Shown here one piece after another: positions 27,022 to 35,939 of a stretch of DNA of 64,000 nt (within the stretch, counting starts at the first letter, position 1; each line of letters opens with the position of its first letter). The notes under the pieces are model-generated. The model worked only from the letters and a program-made list of their open reading frames with translations. It was not told the DNA's origin and did no database searches. A program made the position numbers and the translations under genes. The stretch is from DASQZK01 sp963809925 (GTDB taxonomy: Bacteria > Bacteroidota > Bacteroidia > Bacteroidales > GCA-2748055): NCBI GenBank assembly GCA_963809925.1, contig CAWELH010000010.1, positions 535,932 through 599,931 of the forward strand, in the 5' to 3' direction.

Positions 27022-28851
27022 TTACTCAAGGTCGAGGTTAAATTGTTGTTTCAGCTTATTCAGATTCGGGTTCTTTTTATTCATGTACTGAAATTTATCT
27101 TCCGAGGTATAGACCTTCTTCTGCACATTTTCGTTTTCCGTCAGACTGGTAATGATCTCTATTTGTTTATTACGCAGTTGCAGGTGGAGGTAATTGTGTA
27201 TGTCAGGCTTGACATTCTTGTTAAAATCTTCCAGCTGAGACGCATTATCCATGGAAACGATGACGCGGTAATCGCTTTGCAATTCAGGCTTCCTGCTTTT
27301 CAGGGTGTTGGCGATCCGTGGCCGTTCCAACCTGATCATTTCAGCATATTCGAACCATTTTTTCATGAGCTCCTCCTGGGAAAAAGGCAGGTCCTCAGTC
27401 TCAATTTCAGTCTCCGGATCCTCCGCCTCATCTTCATCAGAGGGTTCGGGCAATTTTTTTTCAGGGCTCTTGCCTCCCAGTGCATCCTTTATTGATATTC
27501 CCTGGCTGCGCACAAGATTTTTTGCTGCCATTTCCTCTTTTGGCTGAGACACATTCAATTCCTGCACTGAAGGTTTTGAGGAAGGAATATTTTGAGGTAC
27601 AGGAGAAGCCGGAATTTTTTCGGACGTATGAGTTTCTGATTTGTCAGTCTTTGTTTTTGCATCATTTTCATCTGCCTGCTGTACTTCAGAAGTCTGTAAA
27701 CCTGTTGAAGAATCAGCATTCGAAATGTCGGGATCCTCAGTCAGTTCTTTTTTTTTTGACGTCTGAATATTTCCTAGTCTGACCAGTGAAAGCTCGATCA
27801 GCAAGCGCTGGTTCCTGCTGGATTTATAATTTATATCAGCCTGGTTACAGATTTCAAGGCTTTCATAAATGAATTCGGCAGAACATTTGGAAGCCTGCTG
27901 AATATATCTCGTCCTGAGGTTCTCACTTACCTCCAGAAGTTTTACCGTGGCCGGGTCGGATGAAACAAGGATATCTCTGAGATGAGAGGCGAGTCCGCCC
28001 AGAAAGTTATGTGCATCGAAGCCCTTATCAAGGATCTCATCGAAAATGAGCAGTGCATTGGAAATCTTTCCTTCAAGAAAGTTTTCTGTCAGCTTGAAAT
28101 AATAATCGTAATCGAGAATGTTCAGGTTGTCGATTACCGTCTGATACCGGATGTCATCACCACTGAAACTTACCACCTGGTCGAAGATGGAAAGAGCATC
28201 ACGCATGGCCCCATCGGCTTTTTGAGCGATGACATGCAGCGCTTCTTTTTCGTAGGTAATGTTCTCTTTCGTGGCTATGAATTCGAGATATTTCACCGTG
28301 TCATCCACTTTAATCCGGTTAAAATCGAAAATCTGGCAGCGTGACAGAATGGTAGGGATGATCTTGTGTTTCTCGGTGGTTGCCAGGATAAACACAGCAT
28401 GAGCAGGTGGTTCTTCCAGCGTTTTCAGAAATGCATTGAAGGCCTGTGATGAGAGCATGTGCACTTCATCGATAATATATACACTGAATTTTCCAATCTG
28501 AGGGGGAATACGAACCTGATCGGTGAGTGAGCGGATATCTTCAACAGAATTATTCGACGCAGCATCCAGTTCGTGGATATTATATGAACGGCTCTCATTG
28601 AAAGCTTTACACGATTCACATTCATTGCACGGTTCCATTTCGGGCGAAGGAGCGCTGCAATTGATGGATTTGGCAAAGATCCTCGCACAGGTGGTTTTGC
28701 CCACACCCCGCGGACCGCAAAAAAGGTAGGCATGACCCAAGTGATTGTTTTTGATGGCATTTTTCAGTGTACCCGTGATGGAATCCTGACCCACAACACT
28801 AAGAAACGTTTCCGGCCTGTACTTCCTGGCTGAGACAATAAATTTATCCAT
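27022..28851 (-). CDS. dnaX: DNA polymerase III gamma/tau subunit
   Basis: DnaX is the motor of the clamp loader. The 609-residue product has an AAA+ domain with Walker A GPRGVGKTT at 46-54, a four-cysteine zinc-binding module (CxxCESC type) near residues 70-85, Walker B YIIDEVHML, and sensor motifs LEEPPAHAVFILATTE and ILSRCQ. Domain III spans to about 360. A low-complexity acidic linker (about 365-480) leads to a C-terminal tau-like domain of about 110 residues with FEYAEMIRLERPRIA. The start ATG is at 28851, 223 bases from the divergent rpsF start. Confidence 0.95.
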   Translation of the reverse strand: MDKFIVSARKYRPETFLSVVGQDSITGTLKNAIKNNHLGHAYLFCGPRGVGKTTCARIFAKSINCSAPSPEMEPCNECESCKAFNESRSYNIHELDAASNNSVEDIRSLTDQVRIPPQIGKFSVYIIDEVHMLSSQAFNAFLKTLEEPPAHAVFILATTEKHKIIPTILSRCQIFDFNRIKVDDTVKYLEFIATKENITYEKEALHVIAQKADGAMRDALSIFDQVVSFSGDDIRYQTVIDNLNILDYDYYFKLTENFLEGKISNALLIFDEILDKGFDAHNFLGGLASHLRDILVSSDPATVKLLEVSENLRTRYIQQASKCSAEFIYESLEICNQADINYKSSRNQRLLIELSLVRLGNIQTSKKKELTEDPDISNADSSTGLQTSEVQQADENDAKTKTDKSETHTSEKIPASPVPQNIPSSKPSVQELNVSQPKEEMAAKNLVRSQGISIKDALGGKSPEKKLPEPSDEDEAEDPETEIETEDLPFSQEELMKKWFEYAEMIRLERPRIANTLKSRKPELQSDYRVIVSMDNASQLEDFNKNVKPDIHNYLHLQLRNKQIEIITSLTENENVQKKVYTSEDKFQYMNKKNPNLNKLKQQFNLDLE

Positions 28852-29007
28852 TGCAGCTCTTCAAAATTGAGCTTAAATATAGTACTTTAAAACGGAATGT
28901 AAAAATCGACAGCTCATCGATAAGTTATTTAAATATCAGTTTTACAATGCTTTATAAAAGTTTCATTTACCCAATAATTTTTCTTTTACACTGAGTACCA
29001 ATAAATT

Positions 29008-29038
29008 TTTGCAATCCGGTAAAAAGTTCCTATTTTTG
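29008..29038 (+). promoter_or_regulatory. Promoter of the rpsF-rpsR-rplI operon
   Basis: TTTG at 29008-29011 and TATTTTTG at 29031-29038 are separated by 19 bases, a full match to the Bacteroidota primary promoter TTG-N19-TAnnTTTG. Transcription should begin near 29044, about 30 bases before the rpsF ATG at 29075. This also rules out the upstream in-frame start at 29009, which lies inside the promoter. Confidence 0.8.
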
Positions 29039-29074
29039 CGAACATTTAAAAAACTCATAAAAACAGTAAAAATC

Positions 29075-29428
29075 ATGTTAAATCAGTACGAAACCGTTTT
29101 CATTGCAACTCCCGTTTTGTCTGAGGTCCAGATGAAGGAAGCGGTAGAAAAATTCAAGAGCGTGATTACATCAAACAGTGGTGAAATCGTTCATGAAGAA
29201 AATTGGGGACTTAAAAAACTGGCCTACCCCATACAGAAAAAATCCACCGGCTTTTATTATCTGGTTGAATTCAGAGGCGAAGGTGAGCTTGTTGAACATC
29301 TCGAACTGCAGTTCAGAAGGGATGAGCGGATTATCCGTTTCCTCACCCTCAAAATGGACAAGTATGCAGTTGAGTATGCTGAAAAGAAAAGAGCAAAAGT
29401 CGCATCAGAAAAGAATAAGGAGAACTAA
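29075..29428 (+). CDS. rpsF: 30S ribosomal protein S6
   Basis: S6 binds S18 and 16S rRNA in the small-subunit platform. At 117 residues it has normal length, with the S6 signature YETVFIATPVLSEVQ at the start and a central ENWGLKKLAYPIQKK. The start was moved from an upstream in-frame candidate at 29009 to the ATG at 29075 because the promoter -7 box lies between them and known S6 proteins begin at this point. rpsR follows after three bases, and rplI after that, in the conserved S6-S18-L9 order. Confidence 0.97.
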   Translation: MLNQYETVFIATPVLSEVQMKEAVEKFKSVITSNSGEIVHEENWGLKKLAYPIQKKSTGFYYLVEFRGEGELVEHLELQFRRDERIIRFLTLKMDKYAVEYAEKKRAKVASEKNKEN

Positions 29429-29431
29429 ACC

Positions 29432-29701
29432 ATGGTACAGAATTCATCAGAGATCAGATATCTCACTCCCCCGTCAGTTGAGATTAAGAAGAAAAAATAC
29501 TGCCGTTTCAGGAAAAACAGGATTAAATATGTGGATTATAAAGATCCCGAGTTTCTTAAAAAGTTCCTTAACGAGCAGGGAAAAATCCTTCCCAGAAGGG
29601 TAACCGGTACTTCACTGAAGTACCAGAGGAAAGTAGCCAATGCCGTAAAGAGAGCCAGGCACATCGCCATCCTGCCCTATGTAACTGACTTGTTAAAATA
29701 A
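29432..29701 (+). CDS. rpsR: 30S ribosomal protein S18
   Basis: S18 pairs with S6 on 16S rRNA. The 89-residue product contains the family core KKKYCRFRKNRIKYVDYKDP, followed by LKKFLNEQGKILPRRVTGTS, and ends in a basic helix AVKRARHIAILPYVTDLLK. The start codon ATG lies three bases after the rpsF stop. Only one cysteine is seen, so it is a zinc-independent form. It is co-transcribed with rpsF and rplI. Confidence 0.97.
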   Translation: MVQNSSEIRYLTPPSVEIKKKKYCRFRKNRIKYVDYKDPEFLKKFLNEQGKILPRRVTGTSLKYQRKVANAVKRARHIAILPYVTDLLK

Positions 29702-29717
29702 TACCGGAGGAAATAAA

Positions 29718-30164
29718 ATGGAAATCATACTTAAGCAAGATATACCCAATCTGGGTCAAAAGGACGATATCGTCAGTGTTAAGGACGGTTATGCACGCAA
29801 TTTTCTGATTCCTCAGGGGTCGGCAATTGGTGCAACTGCTTCCGCAAAGAAAAGTCATCAGGAAATTCTTCGCCAGAGGGCACATAAGGAAGAAAAACTT
29901 CGTGAACAAGCTCAGGCTGTGGCGAAAAAACTCGGAGAGGTTTCCCTGGTTATTGGCGCCAAGACCAGTACCAAAGGCAAGATCTTCGGTTCAGTAAACA
30001 CCATCCAAATTGCAGAGGCACTTACCGAAAAGGGCTTTGACATTGACAGGAAGAGCATCAGCATCAAGGAAGAGCTTATTAAGGAAGTTGGCAATTACAC
30101 TGCTACAGTGAAACTTCACAGGGATGTTGCTGTTGAGATTCCCTTTGAGATCAAAGCAGAATAA
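29718..30164 (+). CDS. rplI: 50S ribosomal protein L9
   Basis: L9 is a two-domain rRNA-binding protein that helps keep the reading frame. The 148 residues show the N-terminal domain (MEIILKQDIPNLGQKDDIV, then GYARNFLIPQG), a long connecting helix from about 45 to 75, and the C-terminal domain KGKIFGSVNTIQIAEAL. It is the last gene of the S6-S18-L9 operon and is followed by an intrinsic terminator at 30197-30238. Confidence 0.97.
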   Translation: MEIILKQDIPNLGQKDDIVSVKDGYARNFLIPQGSAIGATASAKKSHQEILRQRAHKEEKLREQAQAVAKKLGEVSLVIGAKTSTKGKIFGSVNTIQIAEALTEKGFDIDRKSISIKEELIKEVGNYTATVKLHRDVAVEIPFEIKAE

Positions 30165-30196
30165 TCTGTATTACCACAGTAGTTTAACCTCTATAC

Positions 30197-30238
30197 AAAA
30201 GAGCTGTTCGCCATTGGCAAGCAGCTCTTTTTTGTTTT
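30197..30238 (+). terminator. Terminator of the rpsF-rpsR-rplI operon
   Basis: AAAAGAGCTG (30197-30206) pairs with CAGCTCTTTT (30222-30231) and is followed by TTTGTTTTT. It is a strong intrinsic terminator for the plus-strand operon; the A-run on its left side could also stop leftward transcription from the RidA gene. Confidence 0.85.
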
Positions 30239-30267
30239 TCTTTCTCCGGCTTTGATACAACCCAGAC

Positions 30268-30645
30268 TTACAATACCGCAATGGTTTCAATTTCGATGAG
30301 GGCTCCCAGAGGCAGGTCTTTTACTGCATAAGCCGCCCTTGCCGGTGGCTCTTGTGCATAGTAAGATCCATAAATCTCGTTCATTTCCTTAAAGTCTGTG
30401 ATATCTTTTAGGAGTACGGTCGACTTAACAACGCTGGCATAGGCACAACCAGCAGCAGTGAGTACCGCACCGATATTTTTCATTACCTGTTCAGTCTGTT
30501 CCCTTATGCCGCCGGGGACAATCTTACCGGTCTCCGGATCGAGCGGAATCTGCCCGGAGATGAATATGAAACCGTTCACTTCAACGGCCTGCGAATAAGG
30601 TCCCACTGCGGCTGGGGCCTTCGGAGTGTTAATAATCCTTTTCAT
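30268..30645 (-). CDS. ridA: RidA family enamine/imine deaminase
   Basis: RidA hydrolyses reactive 2-aminoacrylate and related enamines released by pyridoxal-phosphate enzymes. At 125 residues it has normal length. Family motifs are all present: AAVGPYSQAVEVNGFIFISGQ near the start, the catalytic-site arginine in PPARAAYAV, and the C-terminal LGALIEIETIAVL with the conserved Glu. It is cytosolic and trimeric by analogy. It lies 73 bases downstream of the LptD-like gene on the same strand. Confidence 0.93.
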   Translation of the reverse strand: MKRIINTPKAPAAVGPYSQAVEVNGFIFISGQIPLDPETGKIVPGGIREQTEQVMKNIGAVLTAAGCAYASVVKSTVLLKDITDFKEMNEIYGSYYAQEPPARAAYAVKDLPLGALIEIETIAVL

Positions 30646-30718
30646 GATTTTTAAATTCTGAAATATAACCTACTAAGTTTCGGCGTTTCCTGCTCATCTG
30701 GCAGCGTTAAGAGAGTCA

Positions 30719-32119
30719 TCAGAAGTTATCCTGCCACGGGATGCGCTTATCATATTTCAGGTCACGCAGTATGGCTGATTTAACATTGATCGTAAAATTA
30801 AAGCTTTTATACCTTCCAAAAGGGATGGCAGTAAGAGCCATTTCCCAGCAATGCAAATCGCGATGGATACTCATATTGGAAGTAGTCACTTTCTTGTTTG
30901 ATATGTCATACCCTGTCGAGAAGCCCAATTTCCATTTTTGGGTAAGGCTCAGATCGCCATTTAGCCTGAGTGTCTGGATGATTCTTGACGGACCAATGGT
31001 TTTGGTATAGTTGAAATCATAATTCATACTCAGGCTCCAGGGAATACTGAAGTCGACGTATTGTCCATTGTACGTCTGATTGAAGGCAGTTGGCTGGTTG
31101 ACATCCTCCTGGTTTAAAGGTGTAAGGGAGGCAGGCATCACCTCCTCGCCTGCTGGATGTTCTTCATTCTCTTTTTTTCCCGACCCTCCCTGAAGTCGCA
31201 TACTTGCAGACATTCCCATATTTGTCAGGCGGCCAAGTTTGCCCGATACAGCGTATTCCGGCTTGTTGATCCTGTGTCCTGATGAATCCTGGGCATACGG
31301 ATCGAAATTGCCACGGAAATTCAAATTCAGCTTTCCCTTCAACAATCGGGTATTTCCGTTAATCGATATCGGCGTGAACTTCACAGAGTCGGCAAAATTC
31401 ATATTTGAGCTGAGGTTGAAATTATCGAGTATGCTCACTTTTTTTGTTTCAGTGGTAGAGTCTGTTTCCACCCTCATTTTGGCTTCCACATTGTTTCGCA
31501 GGGCAAAACTCATGGTCCTCACCCTGCCGCGCAGTGTTGGGGTGCCGTAAAGATAGCCCTGGAAGATGGAATACGTCTCAATCACTTTACCATTTTCATC
31601 CTTCAGGTCCCTATAATAGTCAGGCATAATGTCACTCATGTCGGGCGTATAACTGAAGGAAACCGTTGGCGACATTACATGCCGGATGGCGATGATTTTA
31701 CTGTTTGGTTTGGTAAAGGTGTACATGCCGTAAATTTTCGGGGCTAGAGAAAAACCTATGGAGGGATAGACCCCATGAGCATAAGAAAATTTGTCAATGG
31801 TATCCGTTACGGTTACATATTTTCCCGTTGTGTCCACTTCTCTGTGTTTGTTTATATAACTCAAATAAGCAACACCGGAGTAGCTGAAATTCGGTGAAAT
31901 GGTAAGCAGCCTGAGTTTTTTCGGTTTATAGTTCCAAATGAGCGGGATATCCTGCTTAAACCCATTCGTCATATGGTCCCATACATGTCTTGTGAAAAGT
32001 GCCGTGTCGGCAGTTCTGATCTTGTTATTCAATGTTGCCGTATACCTCAGCTGAATTTGCTGGTACCATTTGTCCTTTGCCCCGTTCTTGTCGAAATTGA
32101 AGGGGTTAATCGTTCCCAT
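30719..32119 (-). CDS. lptD: LptD-like outer-membrane protein, C-terminal part of a frameshifted gene
   Basis: This 466-residue frame is the beta-barrel part of an LPS-assembly protein LptD (OstA)-like product. It begins at an internal ATG (MGTINPFNFDKNG) and is rich in alternating aromatic and polar strands such as FNLSSNMNFADSVKFT, ending in the barrel strand RDLKYDKRIPWQDNF. The N-terminal part is encoded one frame away at 32143-33357. One additional base in the run at 32157-32158 would join them into a single protein of about 880 residues, continuous across the joint (NRTGDVDLNLPNVSVTMG). The gene is therefore either mutated or the sequence has a one-base error. Confidence 0.85.
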   Translation of the reverse strand: MGTINPFNFDKNGAKDKWYQQIQLRYTATLNNKIRTADTALFTRHVWDHMTNGFKQDIPLIWNYKPKKLRLLTISPNFSYSGVAYLSYINKHREVDTTGKYVTVTDTIDKFSYAHGVYPSIGFSLAPKIYGMYTFTKPNSKIIAIRHVMSPTVSFSYTPDMSDIMPDYYRDLKDENGKVIETYSIFQGYLYGTPTLRGRVRTMSFALRNNVEAKMRVETDSTTETKKVSILDNFNLSSNMNFADSVKFTPISINGNTRLLKGKLNLNFRGNFDPYAQDSSGHRINKPEYAVSGKLGRLTNMGMSASMRLQGGSGKKENEEHPAGEEVMPASLTPLNQEDVNQPTAFNQTYNGQYVDFSIPWSLSMNYDFNYTKTIGPSRIIQTLRLNGDLSLTQKWKLGFSTGYDISNKKVTTSNMSIHRDLHCWEMALTAIPFGRYKSFNFTINVKSAILRDLKYDKRIPWQDNF

Positions 32120-32142
32120 TGTGACCGATACATTTGGCAGGT

Positions 32143-33357
32143 TCAGGTCAACATCACCGTTCTGTTGTTCTGGGAATGGTTGGCACTGGCTGTAAGATTG
32201 AAGGGACTGTTGGGCCAGCGTTTCTGGAAGGAGATACTCGATTGTTTTGTATTCGTCAGTGCATTTTGAAGCTCATAGGAATGGTTCTGCTCGTATTTCT
32301 GCGTTGAAAGGTTGACACTCGCCCTGAACTGCCTTGTAGGATTTGCTTTCGCATCCTGACTATGCGACCAGTTAATGGAATAGTCGACAGATTTGGAGAA
32401 GCCTTCCAACCCCTTTTCCCCATTTATATTTTTAAAGTACCTGAGATCGAAACTGCCGTTGAAATGGTAACGGTAGCGGTAGGCCGAACGCGAACGGATT
32501 CCCCAGGTACCATTCGTATAGATGCTGCCGGTAAGACTGAGATCCATATAATCACTGATGGCAAAATAATACCCTCCATCCTGCAGATAGAAGCCCCTTC
32601 TTACTTCCTCACCATAGGATGGAATCAAAATACCGGATGTGCTCTCCCGCTTATTTGGGAAAAATCCAAAAGGCAGTCCGATAGGCATGGGGACATCCTC
32701 AATAACCAGGTATGCCGGTCCGGAGACGATCTTGTCACCGGGGATGGACTTGGCTTTGGTAAGTGCAATATAAAAATGCGGATTCTCGGCATCACAGGTG
32801 GTGTATTTTCCGTCTTTAATATGAATATTACCATATTGGTCCTTCTTTGTTTTCTCGGCATGCAGGTATCCTCCCTCCTGCTCTGTTCTCACTACTTCAA
32901 TATATCCCTTTTTGGAATTGAAATTGTACCTGAGACGGTGGGCTTCGATTTTCTGCTCCCCATCCTGAAACACCGGCCTTCCCACAATGTTGCCAAGTGT
33001 ATCAGGAAGTCCTTCAGCAAACACCTCGTTGTTTGTCATGTCGAATTCGATATAGTCGGCCTCCAGCTTTATATCGAGATAACTTACCTGGGCTGTTTTA
33101 TACAAAAAGATTTTCTTACCGTCAATGCTCATCACCACAGAATCTTCAGCGCTGTAATGCACTTCGGCATCTATGCCCCCCGATGAGGGCTCTTCCTTGA
33201 GGGTGTCACCGGCGAGGATCTGGGCAGGTGTTAAGATTGTGCTATCGGCCATCAGGCTGTCTAAAGGAATGGCTGTAGTATCCTGAGTGAATGCTACTTT
33301 GCCGGAAAGAAGGAAAATTGTTGATATTATAAGGACTGTATGTAATTTAATATGCAA
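32143..33357 (-). CDS. lptD: LptD-like outer-membrane protein, N-terminal part of a frameshifted gene
   Basis: LptD with LptE inserts lipopolysaccharide into the outer leaflet. This 404-residue frame starts with a signal peptide (HTVLIISTIFLLSGKVAFTQ), then the OstA/LptA-like jellyroll (ADYIEFDMTNNEVFAEG, KIEAHRLRYNFNSKKG), an oxidised-looking Cys segment (DGKYTTCDAENPHFYI) and the first barrel strands. It stops just after NHSQNNRTV because of a one-base loss at about 32157; the rest lies in the frame of 30719-32119. It is divergent from the amidase gene, with 70 bases between them. Confidence 0.85.
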   Translation of the reverse strand: MHIKLHTVLIISTIFLLSGKVAFTQDTTAIPLDSLMADSTILTPAQILAGDTLKEEPSSGGIDAEVHYSAEDSVVMSIDGKKIFLYKTAQVSYLDIKLEADYIEFDMTNNEVFAEGLPDTLGNIVGRPVFQDGEQKIEAHRLRYNFNSKKGYIEVVRTEQEGGYLHAEKTKKDQYGNIHIKDGKYTTCDAENPHFYIALTKAKSIPGDKIVSGPAYLVIEDVPMPIGLPFGFFPNKRESTSGILIPSYGEEVRRGFYLQDGGYYFAISDYMDLSLTGSIYTNGTWGIRSRSAYRYRYHFNGSFDLRYFKNINGEKGLEGFSKSVDYSINWSHSQDAKANPTRQFRASVNLSTQKYEQNHSYELQNALTNTKQSSISFQKRWPNSPFNLTASANHSQNNRTVMLT

Positions 33358-33427
33358 CTTATTATACTATTTTTGTAGCTGTTAAGTTTATTTTTTAAGT
33401 CCCCAAAACTAATCAAAATACGCAAGA

Positions 33428-34612
33428 ATGGTACTATTGACAAATATCATTTGTCAACAAATTAAACGTATTCCAGCTCATATTCTTGTATGCGTTCTGG
33501 CCTTTTTTTTCCCGGCTCACAGGGCGTTTGCCGATGGTGATCCAAATTCCCGCGACCGTGTGAGAGTAGTTGTAATTGATCCGGGGCACGGCGGAATGGA
33601 TCCGGGTGCACTTGGGAGCCATTTCAGGGAGAAGGATGTTGTATTGGCTGTAGCGCTAAAACTAGGCGGATATATTGAAGAAAACTATAAAGATGTAAAG
33701 GTAATCTATACCCGTAAATCGGACATTTTCATCCCATTGCATGAGAGGGCTGATATTGCAAACAGGAACAAGGCCGATCTTTTCATCAGCATCCATGCTA
33801 ACTCCCTTCCCGGTTCGCTGGCTTCCGGTACCGAAACCTTTGTTATGGGTGAGTATAAAAACAACTCGAACCTGGAGGTGGCCAAGAAAGAGAATGCGGT
33901 TATTACACTTGAAGACGACTATTCAACAAAGTATGAAGGATTTGATCCCAATTCTGATGATTCCTATATTGTTTTCAGCCTGATCCAGAAAACGTATCTG
34001 ATCCAGAGCCTCGATTTTGCCGGTTTTGTCCAGGAGCAATTCAGGGAAAAGGCAAGAAGGATCGACAGAGGAGTTAAAATGGCAGGTTTCGTAGTACTTT
34101 GGAAAACGACCATGCCCAGTGTCCTGATTGAAACCGGCTTCCTCACTTCTTCAAAGGAAGAAGCCTTTCTTGGCTCAAGTGAAGGGCAGGACTATCTGGC
34201 ATCGGCCATATTCAGGGCATTCAGATCTTACAAGGAAAGAATTGAAAACAACAGCCATTTTGAAGCAGTTGTTCGCGACAAGCCTTCTACCGATACAAAA
34301 TTGAGTGATACAAAAATTCAGGATTCCCTGTCGACAGCTGAGGTCAAAAATGAACATTATTTTAAAGTACAGGTTTTATCATCACGTAATACTCTTGACG
34401 AAACGGATCCCTACTTTAACGGATTTTCCGATGTGGAGGCTTTTCATTCCGGTAAATGGATAAAATATGCTGTAGGCAGGTCGGTGTCATACTCTGACAT
34501 CATCCTTTATTGCAATGAGGTGAAAAAAACTTACCCGGACGCATTTGTAGTTGCGGTGAGAAACGGGGAGATTATCAGCCTGAATGAAGCACTGCAGTAC
34601 ATTAACAAATAA
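33428..34612 (+). CDS. N-acetylmuramoyl-L-alanine amidase (Amidase_3)
   Basis: This zinc amidase cleaves the amide between N-acetylmuramic acid and the stem peptide, mainly during cell separation. In the 394-residue product a signal-peptide-like hydrophobic stretch (about 15-35) precedes the Amidase_3 domain. Zinc ligands are His54 (IDPGHGG), Glu68 (FREKDV) and the His in FISIHANS; the catalytic Glu is in VLIETGFL. The region after about 285 resembles a SPOR-like peptidoglycan-binding domain (YFKVQVLSSRN). The mlaD-like gene follows after five bases, so they form a transcription unit. Confidence 0.92.
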   Translation: MVLLTNIICQQIKRIPAHILVCVLAFFFPAHRAFADGDPNSRDRVRVVVIDPGHGGMDPGALGSHFREKDVVLAVALKLGGYIEENYKDVKVIYTRKSDIFIPLHERADIANRNKADLFISIHANSLPGSLASGTETFVMGEYKNNSNLEVAKKENAVITLEDDYSTKYEGFDPNSDDSYIVFSLIQKTYLIQSLDFAGFVQEQFREKARRIDRGVKMAGFVVLWKTTMPSVLIETGFLTSSKEEAFLGSSEGQDYLASAIFRAFRSYKERIENNSHFEAVVRDKPSTDTKLSDTKIQDSLSTAEVKNEHYFKVQVLSSRNTLDETDPYFNGFSDVEAFHSGKWIKYAVGRSVSYSDIILYCNEVKKTYPDAFVVAVRNGEIISLNEALQYINK

Positions 34613-34617
34613 TACAC

Positions 34618-35568
34618 ATGAATCTTAAACGCGAAGCCAAGATCGGATTAATTGTCATTACTACCATTGGGCTTGTCATCTGGGGGATCAATTTTCTTAA
34701 AGGAAAGAATGTTTTAAAGCGATCCGATGTATACTACACGGTATTCCCTGATATCGGCGGACTTGAAAAGTCTGCTGCAATCTATATCAATGGGTATAAG
34801 ATCGGAATGATCAACGATATTCATTTCGAAAAAGGGAATCTCAAGGAAATCATTGTATCATTTGCCGTTCATCACGACTTTGAAATCCCCAGTGGATCAG
34901 TAGCCGAACTTTTTAATACCACGATCATTGGCAGTAAAGCCATCAGGATCGTCCCCTCATCTTCATCCGTCTTGTATACCTATGGAGATACCATACCTTC
35001 CAGAATTGAAGCAGATTTATTCTCAAGTCTGCAAGATGAAATTTCCCCCCTGACCGACAAAGCATCAGGAGCTATTCAATCTGCCGACTCGCTGATCAAT
35101 GCTTTCAATGAAGTTATGGACGAACAGGGAAGAAGAGACCTAAAGTCTTCCCTCAGCAACCTGAACAGCATCACCCTGTCGCTCAGAAAACAACTGGGTC
35201 CTGAGGGTGACCTGAACCAAACTCTCGGAGAGCTGAAAAAATTCAGTGCAATGCTTGGCGAAAATCGTGAAAAGCTGGATACAATATTTACAAATCTCGC
35301 GGCCATCAGCGACTCTCTTGGACAGGCCAACGTCAAAGAAGTGGTATCAGGAATCAACACGACCTTCGAGCAATCATCCCTGCTCCTCAGCAGGATCAAC
35401 CAGGGCGAAGGCTCACTGGGCCTGCTTACTACTAATGACAGTCTCTATAACTCTCTAAAGGCATCGACCGAGAGCCTGAATATTCTTCTGGCCGATCTTA
35501 AAGAACATCCGAAACGATACGTACATTTTTCAGTCTTTGGGAAAAAGGACAAAGAGAAAAGCAAGTAA
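34618..35568 (+). CDS. MlaD-like MCE-domain protein
   Basis: MCE (mammalian cell entry) proteins are the periplasmic lipid-binding subunits of phospholipid ABC transporters. This 316-residue protein has one N-terminal transmembrane anchor (IGLIVITTIGLVIWGINFL) and an MCE domain (about 35-115: YYTVFPDIGGLEKSAAIYI, FEIPSGSVAELFNTTIIG), followed by a helical tail. There is no MlaE/MlaF pair next to it, so the ABC partners must be elsewhere. It is separated by five bases from the amidase gene. Confidence 0.88.
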   Translation: MNLKREAKIGLIVITTIGLVIWGINFLKGKNVLKRSDVYYTVFPDIGGLEKSAAIYINGYKIGMINDIHFEKGNLKEIIVSFAVHHDFEIPSGSVAELFNTTIIGSKAIRIVPSSSSVLYTYGDTIPSRIEADLFSSLQDEISPLTDKASGAIQSADSLINAFNEVMDEQGRRDLKSSLSNLNSITLSLRKQLGPEGDLNQTLGELKKFSAMLGENREKLDTIFTNLAAISDSLGQANVKEVVSGINTTFEQSSLLLSRINQGEGSLGLLTTNDSLYNSLKASTESLNILLADLKEHPKRYVHFSVFGKKDKEKSK

Positions 35569-35939
35569 TTTTTCTTAAAGGCTTTGTTTCAGGAATAACA
35601 TACTCACAAAGGATGATGGATTTTTGACCAACGGATCGTTATTTCGGCAATTCCATCCCATGATCAGACCAGGGTCATTTAATCAATACATTAATAAATA
35701 ATTTCTAAACAATTCATAAACAATTTTTTAAGGTTGAAATTAGTTATACACCTGATTTATAGACGTTTAATTTTTTTTATTTTTTTCTTTAGATTTAAAC
35801 AACTGAATATAAATCTGATATAGGTTTATAGAGATAATCAAGTGATTTTGAATTTTTTTTTTAGTTTTTTTTTCACAATCTTAGCTAATCAATCCTCGTA
35901 ACCCTAAATTATTCATAACCAAGTTAAATTTTCTTACTA
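35569..35939 (+). other. AT-rich intergenic region upstream of dnaA, possible origin or regulatory region
   Basis: There is no gene in this 371-base gap. It is very AT-rich, with several runs of eight or more T. Near-matches to the DnaA box TTATNCACA are TTATACACC at 35744-35752, TTTTTCACA at 35869-35877 and TTATTCATA at 35909-35917, each with one mismatch. These could serve autoregulation of dnaA or an origin; no other origin-linked genes (dnaN, rpmH, parAB) are in the window, so I do not claim an origin. Confidence 0.3.

Noticed and set aside
29009..29074. Longer rpsF start
   Set aside because: It lies across the promoter -7 box, so it would not be in the transcript.
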